Source of the DNA: Hahellaceae bacterium
GTDB taxonomy: Bacteria > Pseudomonadota > Gammaproteobacteria > Pseudomonadales > Oleiphilaceae
Length of the DNA stretch: 64,000 bases
Assembly (NCBI GenBank): GCA_016744695.1
Contig: JADGDV010000004.1
Span: 172,782-236,781 of the forward strand
Reading direction: 5' to 3'
The position numbers and the translations under genes were made by a program. A model generated the notes under the pieces. That model did no database searches, was not told where the DNA came from, and worked only from the letters and a program-made list of their open reading frames with translations. Shown in pieces: positions 17,728 through 25,953 of this stretch; position 1 is the first letter of the stretch; each line of letters starts with the position of its first letter.

Positions 17728-17786
17728 ATTCCCGCCTACCCCAAGGTGCTATCTCTTGCTTCGAAATTCACCTGGTTCGCGGGAAT
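17728..17786. repeat. Dispersed palindromic repeat, copy B
   Basis: The same element as at 591-655: outer arms ATTCCCGC (17728-17735) and GCGGGAAT (17779-17786), arm-to-arm length 59 bp as in copy A, and a shared centre with ACCCCA, GGTGCT and ATTCACCT. It lies between the WD40 gene and rsd. The small open frame across it (17579-17788) is not taken as a gene. Confidence 0.75.
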
Positions 17787-17814
17787 AACCATATTATTGA
17801 GACTAGATTGCTTA

Positions 17815-18285
17815 TTAGGCAACCTGATCTGCATGAGCATTATGCAATGTTTCAATTAAAGTATCTTCAAGCCTAAAACGGTCTTCAAGCACTTCACCAA
17901 GTTTCGACATTTCGTCACCCAGCGAACCTAAACCATCATCTACTTTATGAACATCGTCAAACTGGTCATTAAATTTTAATGCTGTTTCAGTGGTTATTTG
18001 AATTTGAGGAATAATTTGTTTCGCCAAATCTTCTCCACCGTCATCAAATTCTTTGGCTTCCTGAATCAACTGCTCATAAACTTCAAAATGACCAGCAGAC
18101 ACATAATCTACAAGAATCTGGCAGAAGCTTTGATATTTACTGACTAAAGCCTCAGAGGACTCTGTTTCTGTTGAAGTAATATCGCAATAAAGAACAATAA
18201 GATTCTGGCGCTCTTTAAGCCACCCATCAACGATATCACTCACTCCACCCCAGCGCTCTTTTGCATTACGGCAATTTTCGAGCAT
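17815..18285 (-). CDS. rsd: Regulator of sigma D (Rsd/AlgQ family)
   Basis: Cytoplasmic all-helical anti-sigma-70 factor of 156 residues, close to the family norm. Matching segments are VDGWLKERQNLIVLYCDI, FCQILVDYVSAGHFEVYEQL and LGEVLEDRFRLEDTLI, which carry the family's conserved positions. It binds housekeeping sigma factor and shifts RNA polymerase toward alternative sigma factors. Adjacent dsbB is a pairing also found in Pseudomonas (algQ beside dsbH), which supports the call. Confidence 0.9.
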   Translation of the reverse strand: MLENCRNAKERWGGVSDIVDGWLKERQNLIVLYCDITSTETESSEALVSKYQSFCQILVDYVSAGHFEVYEQLIQEAKEFDDGGEDLAKQIIPQIQITTETALKFNDQFDDVHKVDDGLGSLGDEMSKLGEVLEDRFRLEDTLIETLHNAHADQVA

Positions 18286-18537
18286 AAAACACCCCTACCA
18301 ACGTATTATTCACAAGCGCATCCGATCTAATCCGTTTACAGAAAAGTCAATATCGCCGCATCTTGATTTATTGTTTTCATTCGCCTTCTTAAAGACTCGA
18401 CTCTCACTTTAAGCGAGCCAAAGAAACGAAGCAAGTGTTCAACTTAAACAAAATGTTGAATCGTATCAAGCGCTAAGATGAATGAATCAGTAAAAAACAG
18501 TAATTCAACTTACTTTTTATACAAAAAATCGACTTAT

Positions 18538-19050
18538 CTAGTGCTTTCTCAATAATTGAAACAAACCCAATACAACCATCGAGACGAAAAAAAGGAAAGT
18601 CCAACCCGGAATACTGAGCCCTAGAAAGACCCACTGAACATCTGCGCAATCTCCTGTTCCGCTCAGCATCATAGTGATTACTTCTTGCATTGGAAAATAT
18701 TCTAAATTTTCTACAATATAACTTAGGCCAGGACCACAAGCCGGAATTTCATCTTCAGGTAGGCTTTGTAACCACAACTGCCTTGATGATAAGGCCGCAC
18801 CAATAGAGGCAACCAGACCAAGCAAAACACCGTATATTTTTGTTCCCACTTTGGCTGGGTTGTGGATAGCAGCTATTAACCCAACCAAACCAACGGTGAT
18901 AACAACAATACGCTGTGACATACACAGGGGGCATGGTTCCAAATCTTTTACATATTCAAGAAAGAAAGCAAAACCCATCAAGCACACACATAAAACAAAC
19001 AATAGAAAATTAAGTACTCGTGGAGCAGGGATAAACATTTTTTTCACCAT
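18538..19050 (-). CDS. dsbB: Disulfide bond formation protein B
   Basis: Inner-membrane quinone reductase that reoxidises DsbA. The 170-residue protein has four hydrophobic helices; the first periplasmic loop holds the CPLC redox pair at about residues 40-43 and the second loop holds the other pair (PACGPG and GTGDC). ATG 19050 or the in-frame ATG 19038 may be the start. It is upstream of rsd on the same strand, separated by about 250 bp. Confidence 0.95.
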   Translation of the reverse strand: MVKKMFIPAPRVLNFLLFVLCVCLMGFAFFLEYVKDLEPCPLCMSQRIVVITVGLVGLIAAIHNPAKVGTKIYGVLLGLVASIGAALSSRQLWLQSLPEDEIPACGPGLSYIVENLEYFPMQEVITMMLSGTGDCADVQWVFLGLSIPGWTFLFFVSMVVLGLFQLLRKH

Positions 19051-19224
19051 AAAAAAACAAAAACATTAGGCACTTTTTTACCCCTATACAAGTTAAATAT
19101 TCTTAATAGGTGATTTTTCTTAAAATAAGAATGTAATACTACGCATTCCAGCTCATTAGGCAAATAAACCCTTATCATGTTACATTCCCGTCTTTAATCA
19201 CTCTCAGTTTTCCGAGGCTATTTC

Positions 19225-19776
19225 ATGCAAGATATTCTTGAATCAAATTATCGTCAAATTATCAAGTCTATTGGCGAAGACGCTGAGCGAGAAGGTTTAA
19301 TCGACACGCCAAGACGCGCGGCAAAAGCAATGGAATTTCTAACTCAGGGTTATCGTCAAGATCTGGATGACATCATCAATAATGCCGTATTTGAATCAGA
19401 CAATGATGAAATGGTAATAGTAAAAGATATTGAACTGTACTCTATGTGTGAGCATCATATGCTGCCGTTTATTGGCAAGTGTCATATAGCTTACCTGCCA
19501 AACGGTAAAGTACTTGGCCTATCAAAATTTGCACGCATCATTGACATGTTTGCTAGACGCCTACAAATTCAAGAAAACCTGACTCGTCAAATTGCCGAAG
19601 CAGTGCAACAGGTAACAGGGGCCAAAGGCGTTGGCGTTGTGATAGAGGCAAAGCATATGTGTATGATGATGCGAGGTGTTGAAAAACAAAACTCGGTCAT
19701 GAGTACTTCTATGATGCTAGGCTCTATGAGAGAGTCTCAGGCAACCCGCTCTGAGTTTTTAACACTTATCCGCTGA
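19225..19776 (+). CDS. folE: GTP cyclohydrolase I (type I)
   Basis: Converts GTP to 7,8-dihydroneopterin triphosphate, the first step of folate and pterin synthesis. The 183-residue protein has the zinc and catalytic motif [20 protein letters not shown] at about residues 73-92 and the second zinc cysteine in [10 protein letters not shown], so it is the classical Zn-dependent form and not FolE2. It is followed 22 bp later by folX, the arrangement known in pseudomonads. Confidence 0.97.
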   Translation: MQDILESNYRQIIKSIGEDAEREGLIDTPRRAAKAMEFLTQGYRQDLDDIINNAVFESDNDEMVIVKDIELYSMCEHHMLPFIGKCHIAYLPNGKVLGLSKFARIIDMFARRLQIQENLTRQIAEAVQQVTGAKGVGVVIEAKHMCMMMRGVEKQNSVMSTSMMLGSMRESQATRSEFLTLIR

Positions 19777-19798
19777 TAAGCTAGCATTCGGAACTAAC

Positions 19799-20167
19799 AT
19801 GTCGTCAATTGCTACTATAAGAATTAAAAACCTACGATTAAGAACCTTCATTGGCATTAAAGATGAAGAAATTCATAATCAGCAAGATGTATTGATCAAT
19901 ACGTCTATTCGCTACAATGCGGATAAAGCAATCAGTGAAAACTGTATTGAAAGCGCCCTAAACTATCGCACCATCACAAAGCAAATTATTGAGCTTGTTG
20001 AAGATAATCGCTTTGCACTGCTCGAAAGAATGACGAATGAAATATTGAGTATTATTATGAGCCATAAAGACGTCATCGAAGCAACGGTTGAAACCGATAA
20101 ACCTTATGCCTTGCGTTACGCTGACTCAGTCTCGGTATCCTTAACAGCAACACAAGACCCAAGCTAA
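19799..20167 (+). CDS. folX: Dihydroneopterin triphosphate 2'-epimerase
   Basis: A 122-residue tunnelling-fold enzyme of the FolB/FolX family. Segments [25 protein letters not shown] and [11 protein letters not shown], with the catalytic lysine/glutamate region near the C-terminus ([16 protein letters not shown]), match FolX better than FolB. It epimerises dihydroneopterin triphosphate, the FolE product, toward the monapterin branch. Position directly after folE supports this. Confidence 0.88.
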   Translation: MSSIATIRIKNLRLRTFIGIKDEEIHNQQDVLINTSIRYNADKAISENCIESALNYRTITKQIIELVEDNRFALLERMTNEILSIIMSHKDVIEATVETDKPYALRYADSVSVSLTATQDPS

Positions 20168-20183
20168 CGAGAACATTCCAACG

Positions 20184-20462
20184 ATGACTGAGGTAAGTAC
20201 ATCGCCTTGGTGGGTCTACATGATACTCACTGAGTCCCAACGCCTTTATACAGGGATTACGACCGACCCTGAGCGGCGTTTCCAAGAACACCTTGCAACC
20301 CATGAAGGAAAAGGTGCCAAAGGTGCCAAGTTCTTCCGAGGTCATAAACCGCTAAAACTAATCTACCGAGAAGCGGCAGAAAATAGATCAGAAGCATCCA
20401 AGCGAGAGATAGCGATTAAGAAATTACCCAGAAATAAAAAGTGGCTACTTCTTCATAACTAA
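20184..20462 (+). CDS. GIY-YIG domain protein (YhbQ/UPF0213-like)
   Basis: A 92-residue single-domain protein. The GIY-YIG core is seen as WWVYMILTESQRLYTGITTD (residues 8-27) followed by the conserved arginine in PERRFQEH and the later REAAENRSEASKREIAIKKL segment. Stand-alone members have a nuclease fold with poorly defined roles, possibly structure-specific nuclease activity in DNA repair. It is the third gene after folE-folX, 17 bp from folX. Confidence 0.92.
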   Translation: MTEVSTSPWWVYMILTESQRLYTGITTDPERRFQEHLATHEGKGAKGAKFFRGHKPLKLIYREAAENRSEASKREIAIKKLPRNKKWLLLHN

Positions 20463-20471
20463 AAAAGCACG

Positions 20472-20843
20472 CTAATCAATAGCAAAATGCTCTGCGAGAT
20501 AGAGCATAACCTCTTCTGCCTTCTCATCACCTAATAAACCCAAGCCCACATGAGCGTCAATATATGCGATTAAGAAGTTAAGCTCATAGCGCTGCTTCGT
20601 TTGCTGATCAACCTCAAACCCTGCTAATACACGCTTAGCCGAAAACTTATAAATTTCTTTTTGCTTGTCTTTGTCTTTGATGCCTCGATTTAAACTACAC
20701 AGTGCTGCACCATATTTAAAAAGATAGCTTTTCTGTTCAACATTCAGCGCTTCATGCTCTCCTTTTAATAACATCCAGGCAACATTCAAACCTTTGTGCG
20801 CCTCTTCTGCCCACATGGCTACTTCTACTGGTATTTCCTTCAT
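20472..20843 (-). CDS. Uncharacterised helical protein, 123 aa
   Basis: No family recognised. It is predicted soluble and helical, with AWMLLKGEHEAL near residue 22 and AYIDAHVGLGLLGDEKAEEVMLYLAEHF at the end. The pattern of tryptophans and the A-Y-[IL]-D-x-H block are shared with the unknown gene at 2529-2915, suggesting distant paralogy. It converges on the GIY-YIG gene with a 9-bp gap. Confidence 0.7.
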   Translation of the reverse strand: MKEIPVEVAMWAEEAHKGLNVAWMLLKGEHEALNVEQKSYLFKYGAALCSLNRGIKDKDKQKEIYKFSAKRVLAGFEVDQQTKQRYELNFLIAYIDAHVGLGLLGDEKAEEVMLYLAEHFAID

Positions 20844-21248
20844 CTGAATTAGTACTCTATTGATTCAATCATTATGACTTAATTAAAAATGCTACGTAGC
20901 TCACAGTATCGTTACCCTTCGTAGCATCGTCATCTAAACCTAAATATTGCCTTACCTTTTCATAACCTTATCGAACATTTGATGTGTTAACTGAAGCATT
21001 CTAGCGCTAAAACAACTACGACTAATGTCCATCTACCCCTTTGTACTACTCGGCAGTAAGCTAACTATCATTAGATTTTAGTCAGATTGCAGTCAGGCTT
21101 ATTTTTGTCACCTTTTTATACACATCAAGGTGTTGAACACGAATAACGGGCATGAACAACAGATGGTAATCTACTGAATAAAAACTGTTTTTTCATAAAC
21201 AGGATTATAAATTGCACTTACATAAATATTAAAACAGGGAGAGATAAC
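20844..21248. other. Non-coding stretch upstream of the small peptide gene
   Basis: About 400 bp without a credible gene. It holds an inverted repeat ATGCTACG/CGTAGCAT (20889-20896, 20920-20927) just upstream of the 123-residue gene and a CTGTTT/AAACAG pair near 21187-21204 in front of the small peptide gene, which may be part of its promoter. Nothing else is seen. Confidence 0.5.
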
Positions 21249-21344
21249 ATGACCGACACAATGAACTCGTTTCTAAAAATCACTGCCGCCATGCTAGTTT
21301 ACCTTGCTCTTTCCAGCTTAGCTGAAGCCGTAGTATTCATTTAA
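21249..21344 (+). CDS. Tiny hydrophobic peptide, 31 aa
   Basis: A short ORF beginning MTDTMNSFLKITAAMLVYLA and ending with EAVVFI. It has a purine-rich ribosome binding site (GGGAGAG at 21238-21244, five bases from the ATG), a polar start and one hydrophobic segment of about 18 residues, so it could be a single-pass membrane peptide or a cleaved leader (SSLAEA resembles a signal peptidase site). It runs convergently into the RND exporter gene, whose stop is 22 bp away. Expression is inferred only from the ribosome binding site and composition. Confidence 0.55.
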   Translation: MTDTMNSFLKITAAMLVYLALSSLAEAVVFI

Positions 21345-21366
21345 ACAGGGAAAAGCAGGCACGGCT

Positions 21367-23685
21367 TCAAACGACGGAGTCACTGCTTTCTTTTTTAATT
21401 GAATCCACCTTGATTAACAAAGAAGGTAAAAATAGAAAATCCCAAATCAAAGCGAGTAATATAGTAATACCCACCATCAAACCCATTGACGCATTAACAT
21501 CAAAGCTAGAGAACGCCAGAATAAAGAACCCTGCCGCAAGCACAATAGTGGTGGTAATAATCGCTTTTCCAACTACAGCAAAAGCATACTCTATCGCTTC
21601 TTTAGGGTTGTAGCCGTGCAAACTCCTGCCTCGTAAATACTTAGTTATAAAATGCACAGTATCATCAACAACAATACCCAAGGTTATGGCAAAGATCACC
21701 GCTACGGCCAAGTTCACTTCCCCATCCATTATTCCCCATACACCAAAAGCCATGGCCGCAGGAAAAGCATTAGGCAATAAACTCAATAAACCATACTTGA
21801 ATGATCGCAATGCAATAATCAAGGTAAGTGTCACTAATATCAGCGCAGCTAATGAACCGGTCAGCATACTATCGATATTACGCTGACCAATATTTGCAAA
21901 CATAATAGATACACTGGCACCTGGCGCCATCAATTCTGGCGCATTACTAAACAACCATTGCTGCGCTCGTTCATCAATATTAATCAACTGCTGTGCTTTT
22001 TGATTCTTTATTCTCACCCTAACTAATAATGATGATTTATCGACATTAATTTGGTTATTCAAATCAAGTCCAAAGGGCAATGACATTTCGTAAAGCAGGA
22101 TGTATTGAGCAGCTAACTCTCGACTATCAGGAAGTTTATACCAAGCAGGATCATCATTATGCATGTTGCGATTAAGTCGTTTGATTACGTCAGTAAAGCT
22201 ACTAACGTGAACCACTTCAGGCTGCGATAAATACCATTGAGAAAATGCTTCAACCTTTGCTAAATATGCAGGGTCATTAATGCCATTACTACTACCGCTA
22301 TCCAATGAGTAAGCAATAATATCAAAACCCGTCAAGTTCTCTTGGGTGTAATCGGCTGCTTGCCTGAACGGTACGTCTTCATGAAAGTAAGCAACGGTAT
22401 CGTCGTTTAATTCATTGTTAAACATAAAACTAGACAACACCAACGCAAAGGATAACAAACCCCAAAACAAAGGGTTGTATCGACTAATAGCAAATTTAGC
22501 CAATGTTGACGTTAATTTATTACTGAGGCCCTCTTGAGCCACTTTACGTGCTTTCATGGGGAACAGCAGCGTAACCCCGGGGAAGAGAGTCATGCTGAAT
22601 AAAAAGGCAGCCATTACACCAAATGCGGATATGTTCCCCAGATCCTGAAAGGGCGGCGAGTCACTGAAATTCATGCTTAAAAAGCCAATGGCGGTCGTCA
22701 CACTGGTCAGAAAGATTGGTTGAAAGTTAATACTTAAACTTTCTTTCATCGCGGCGATACGTTCATCACCTTTCGATAAATTAAAGAGATAATTATTCAA
22801 CAAGTGCACGCAGTCACACACCGCCAGCGTAAGAATAATAATAGGGCTCATTACATTAACTTGGTTTACTGCATAACCCACCCAACCCATTGCACCCTGT
22901 GTGACCAGAACACTCATAGCAATGATTACAACCGTACTAAACGTGCCCACAAAAGAGCGTAAAATAAGCTGTAACAATACGACAATCACCACAAACATCA
23001 ATGGAATGAGTTGCTTCATATCCTTCGTCGACATCTCATTAAAGGTGTTATTAACGACGGTTTGACCAATTAGGTAAATCTTAAGGTTTGGGTTTTCAGC
23101 TTCAAGTTGATCTCGTAGCTTTCTTGAATAAGCCACGACTTCAACGGTCGCTTTATCAGCTTCTGCTCGAAGGTCAGGCAAGTTCAAATTAACAGATACA
23201 GCCGTAGCATGGGCTCGGTTTGATATTAAGTTATTAACCAATTGAGGTTCAGATAAGACAATATCTTTTAGCTCATTTAAGCGGCTTAGCGTTAAATCGT
23301 CAGGGTTCAGCACCAAATCTTCAACGATCAGATCATCCTCTTCAACCCAGGTATGCTGATAGTTAGTAACCGAATCAACTCGTGAGGAGAATGGTATTTT
23401 CCATGCAGATTTAGTCAGTTTCTGAACACTTTTCAGTGTGCCTTTTGTGAAAACCTTTTCGTCTTGAGTCGCAATAACAAACGTAATATTGTCGCTTTTC
23501 GTATATGTTTCCTGATTCAACTCGTGCGCTAATAATTGCGGATTGTCATCACCAAAAAAAATCTTATAATCACTCTCAAACCGGAGAGAAGCCATCCCGG
23601 ACCCTAAAGCAACAATCAATACTAGACTGAATAAGCTAAACCAAGTTCGATATTTAACGAGCAGGCTGGTTAATTGATTAACCAT
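21367..23685 (-). CDS. RND superfamily exporter (MMPL-type)
   Basis: Inner-membrane proton-driven exporter of 772 residues. It has the duplicated RND layout: helix 1 at about 12-33, a periplasmic loop to about 220, five clustered helices (about 225-375), helix at about 410, a second loop to about 610, and five final helices ending near 760. The GIVVDDTVHFITKYLR segment in the last helix bundle is typical of the MMPL/patched-like group that exports lipids or hydrophobic molecules. No membrane-fusion or outer-membrane partner is adjacent, and the substrate is unknown. Confidence 0.88.
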   Translation of the reverse strand: MVNQLTSLLVKYRTWFSLFSLVLIVALGSGMASLRFESDYKIFFGDDNPQLLAHELNQETYTKSDNITFVIATQDEKVFTKGTLKSVQKLTKSAWKIPFSSRVDSVTNYQHTWVEEDDLIVEDLVLNPDDLTLSRLNELKDIVLSEPQLVNNLISNRAHATAVSVNLNLPDLRAEADKATVEVVAYSRKLRDQLEAENPNLKIYLIGQTVVNNTFNEMSTKDMKQLIPLMFVVIVVLLQLILRSFVGTFSTVVIIAMSVLVTQGAMGWVGYAVNQVNVMSPIIILTLAVCDCVHLLNNYLFNLSKGDERIAAMKESLSINFQPIFLTSVTTAIGFLSMNFSDSPPFQDLGNISAFGVMAAFLFSMTLFPGVTLLFPMKARKVAQEGLSNKLTSTLAKFAISRYNPLFWGLLSFALVLSSFMFNNELNDDTVAYFHEDVPFRQAADYTQENLTGFDIIAYSLDSGSSNGINDPAYLAKVEAFSQWYLSQPEVVHVSSFTDVIKRLNRNMHNDDPAWYKLPDSRELAAQYILLYEMSLPFGLDLNNQINVDKSSLLVRVRIKNQKAQQLINIDERAQQWLFSNAPELMAPGASVSIMFANIGQRNIDSMLTGSLAALILVTLTLIIALRSFKYGLLSLLPNAFPAAMAFGVWGIMDGEVNLAVAVIFAITLGIVVDDTVHFITKYLRGRSLHGYNPKEAIEYAFAVVGKAIITTTIVLAAGFFILAFSSFDVNASMGLMVGITILLALIWDFLFLPSLLIKVDSIKKESSDSVV

Positions 23686-23922
23686 AAAGTTAAAGTCCTT
23701 TTTTATAAATTATTTTTTTGAGGTACACAGGAACACTGAAAAGGAATGTTGACAGCTTACACATAAAAACAGAAGCGTGACAATAATACAATTATTTTAC
23801 TTTAAAAAAAAACAAAAAACACAGCAATAATACAAATAACAATCTAAGCTTTAACAGATAACACGTAAATGTTGTTATCAATACTTTTACAATAATGCCA
23901 ACCGTAAACCTTAGTTACCTGA

Positions 23923-25176
23923 ATGAAAACAACAAATAACCAATCTTCCGATAAAGAAAAAAGTTCAAAACTCATTGAGGTAAAACTCCCTGCGGACTGT
24001 CTTGAAATTGGCATGCATGTTACTCGCCTAGATAGACCCTGGACAGAAACCCCCCTTCTTTTACAGGGTCTCACCATAAGTGCTTATAGTGAGGTAGAAC
24101 TGCTTATAGAGCACTGTAATTACGTGTACATCGAAATTGAGCATGAGTTCTGGATTGAGAATCGTCATAATATTGGAGGTGAAGAGAGCACACACAAGCA
24201 GCACCCAGGCTTTAGAGAAGAAGTCCTTTTTAGAGAGGAACTCCCTCGTGCACAGTTAACACTAGAAAAAACCCATGCACACGTTGAAAAAGTATTGGAC
24301 TCGATTGAGAATGATGAGGCCATTGATATTGCGCAGTCTAGAGTCATGATATCCCGCTGTGTAAAAAGCATTCTATCCAATGCAAACGCATTACTTTGGC
24401 TCACAAAAATAAAAGACCAGGATTATTACACCGCAGAACATTGCATGCGCGTAGGTATTTTGGCCATTGCCTTTGGCCGCTTTTTGGGGCTTGAAGAAAA
24501 AGAACTTGAGTTATTAGGCATGGGTGGCATGCTGCACGACGTAGGAAAAATGAAAGTACCCACAGAAATACTCAACAAGCCTTCCCGACTTAATCGCATT
24601 GAATTCGACATCATGCGACAACACTCAATCTTTGGTAAAGAGATTCTTGAAAAGTACAAAGAGCTTGAACCCATGATCATAGATACCGCTCATCACCATC
24701 ATGAACGAATAGATGGAGAGGGCTACCCTGAAGGTATTCATGGCGGCTATCTACATAAATATATAAGAATGGTCACCATTGTTGATGCCTACGACGCCAT
24801 AACCAGTGATCGTTCATACAAAGAAGGTAGCCCGGCTTTTGATGCTCTCAAAATTCTATTTTCTGAACGAGGCAAGCATTTCGACACAGAGTTAGTTGAG
24901 TCATTTATTCAAATGATTGGCGTTTACCCTCCTGGAACACTGGTTGAACTAACCAACGGAGAGGTCGGCATTGTTGTTTCCGCTAATACCGAGTCTCGCC
25001 TGCGCCCCAAAATAGAACTGGTATTAACGGCAGATAAAGCCATACGCCCCCCTTATATCATCAACCTTTTTGATAATATTATAGATGATCAAGGTGAGGT
25101 ATATGCGATTAAGACAGGCGTGTCTAATGGTACTTATGGGGTTGACGTGAAAAACTATATTCAGCTAAAAGACTAG
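23923..25176 (+). CDS. HD-GYP domain c-di-GMP phosphodiesterase with DUF3391
   Basis: A 417-residue cytoplasmic protein. DUF3391 fills about 15-150 (KLPADCLEIGMHVTRLDRPW). The HD-GYP domain occupies about 160-340: HCMRVGILA, the HD pair in MLHDVGKMKVP, the HHHERIDGEGYP motif and VDAYDAITSDR are all intact, so hydrolysis of c-di-GMP is expected. It is transcribed toward the solute-binding protein genes, with only 9 bp between the stop codons. Confidence 0.93.
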   Translation: MKTTNNQSSDKEKSSKLIEVKLPADCLEIGMHVTRLDRPWTETPLLLQGLTISAYSEVELLIEHCNYVYIEIEHEFWIENRHNIGGEESTHKQHPGFREEVLFREELPRAQLTLEKTHAHVEKVLDSIENDEAIDIAQSRVMISRCVKSILSNANALLWLTKIKDQDYYTAEHCMRVGILAIAFGRFLGLEEKELELLGMGGMLHDVGKMKVPTEILNKPSRLNRIEFDIMRQHSIFGKEILEKYKELEPMIIDTAHHHHERIDGEGYPEGIHGGYLHKYIRMVTIVDAYDAITSDRSYKEGSPAFDALKILFSERGKHFDTELVESFIQMIGVYPPGTLVELTNGEVGIVVSANTESRLRPKIELVLTADKAIRPPYIINLFDNIIDDQGEVYAIKTGVSNGTYGVDVKNYIQLKD

Positions 25177-25185
25177 CAAGACAAG

Positions 25186-25953
25186 TTAATTGAGTGTTTT
25201 ATAAATTCGTTCAGCATCTCCGCTACGATACATTTTAGTCGCTGTTGCCTGCAGTTTTTTCACAACATTAGAGTCGACAGTCAAATTACAAGCCATCGCC
25301 CTAACCGTTGTAAAAAAGACCAGCTCAGGTGTACTTAAAGGCAAACGCTCCTGCTTAATTAAAAATTTTGCTGACTCTGTATCAGAAACCCAGAGGTCAA
25401 TACGATTCTTTAACAATTTTCGAGCGTTCAGCTCATTCCGGCCTGCATATTCAACATTAAAACCAAAGCTTTCCAAATACTCTCCCATGCCACTACCAAG
25501 GTAACTCCCCAAGGTATAAGGCCTTGCGTCTTCTAGTGTCTTTAGCGCTATTGGCTTATTAGGATGGCTGTACAAGCCATGCCTTGAAATAAGAATAGGG
25601 CTTACCCATTGGTACTTAACCTCTCTCTCTTGGCTTCGTTCAATGGGAAACACGCAGTAATTATCAGTTTCTGCGGTCATTAGAATTGCTCGTTTAGGCG
25701 GCATAAGTCGAAGCGTATAAGTGATATTGGCCTGACGAAATAACTCTTTTATAACACTGACCACCACACCAGCAGGCTCACCATTTTTCTGATCGATAAG
25801 TGGTTTTTCAATGAAGGTAACCAAATTTAAGGGTTTTTCTTCCGCAAAACTTGCCGAAGAAAGTAAAAGTATAGGTACAAGTCCCACGCAACACCGACCA
25901 AGGAAAGTAAACACACGCGCCCCTTTAACACCCTTTCGGTTACTGCCAAACAT
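25186..25953 (-). CDS. Periplasmic solute-binding protein, family 3-like
   Basis: A periplasmic protein of about 255 residues. It has a signal peptide ending SSASFA-EE and a type II binding-protein fold: KPLNLVTFIEKPLID, GVVVSVIKELFRQANITYTL, then the second lobe with DLWVSDTESAKFLI. The start is placed at ATG 25953, preceded by GAGG at six bases; an upstream ATG at 25968 lacks such a site. Either way it overlaps the end of the glycerol-binding-like gene by 14-29 bp and is likely translationally coupled to it. No permease or ATPase gene is near, so a signalling or scavenging role is possible. The ligand is unknown. Confidence 0.85.
   Translation of the reverse strand: MFGSNRKGVKGARVFTFLGRCCVGLVPILLLSSASFAEEKPLNLVTFIEKPLIDQKNGEPAGVVVSVIKELFRQANITYTLRLMPPKRAILMTAETDNYCVFPIERSQEREVKYQWVSPILISRHGLYSHPNKPIALKTLEDARPYTLGSYLGSGMGEYLESFGFNVEYAGRNELNARKLLKNRIDLWVSDTESAKFLIKQERLPLSTPELVFFTTVRAMACNLTVDSNVVKKLQATATKMYRSGDAERIYKTLN

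Noticed and set aside
17579..17788. 69-residue frame on the plus strand
   Set aside because: Its second half is the palindromic repeat copy B, and there is no ribosome binding site.
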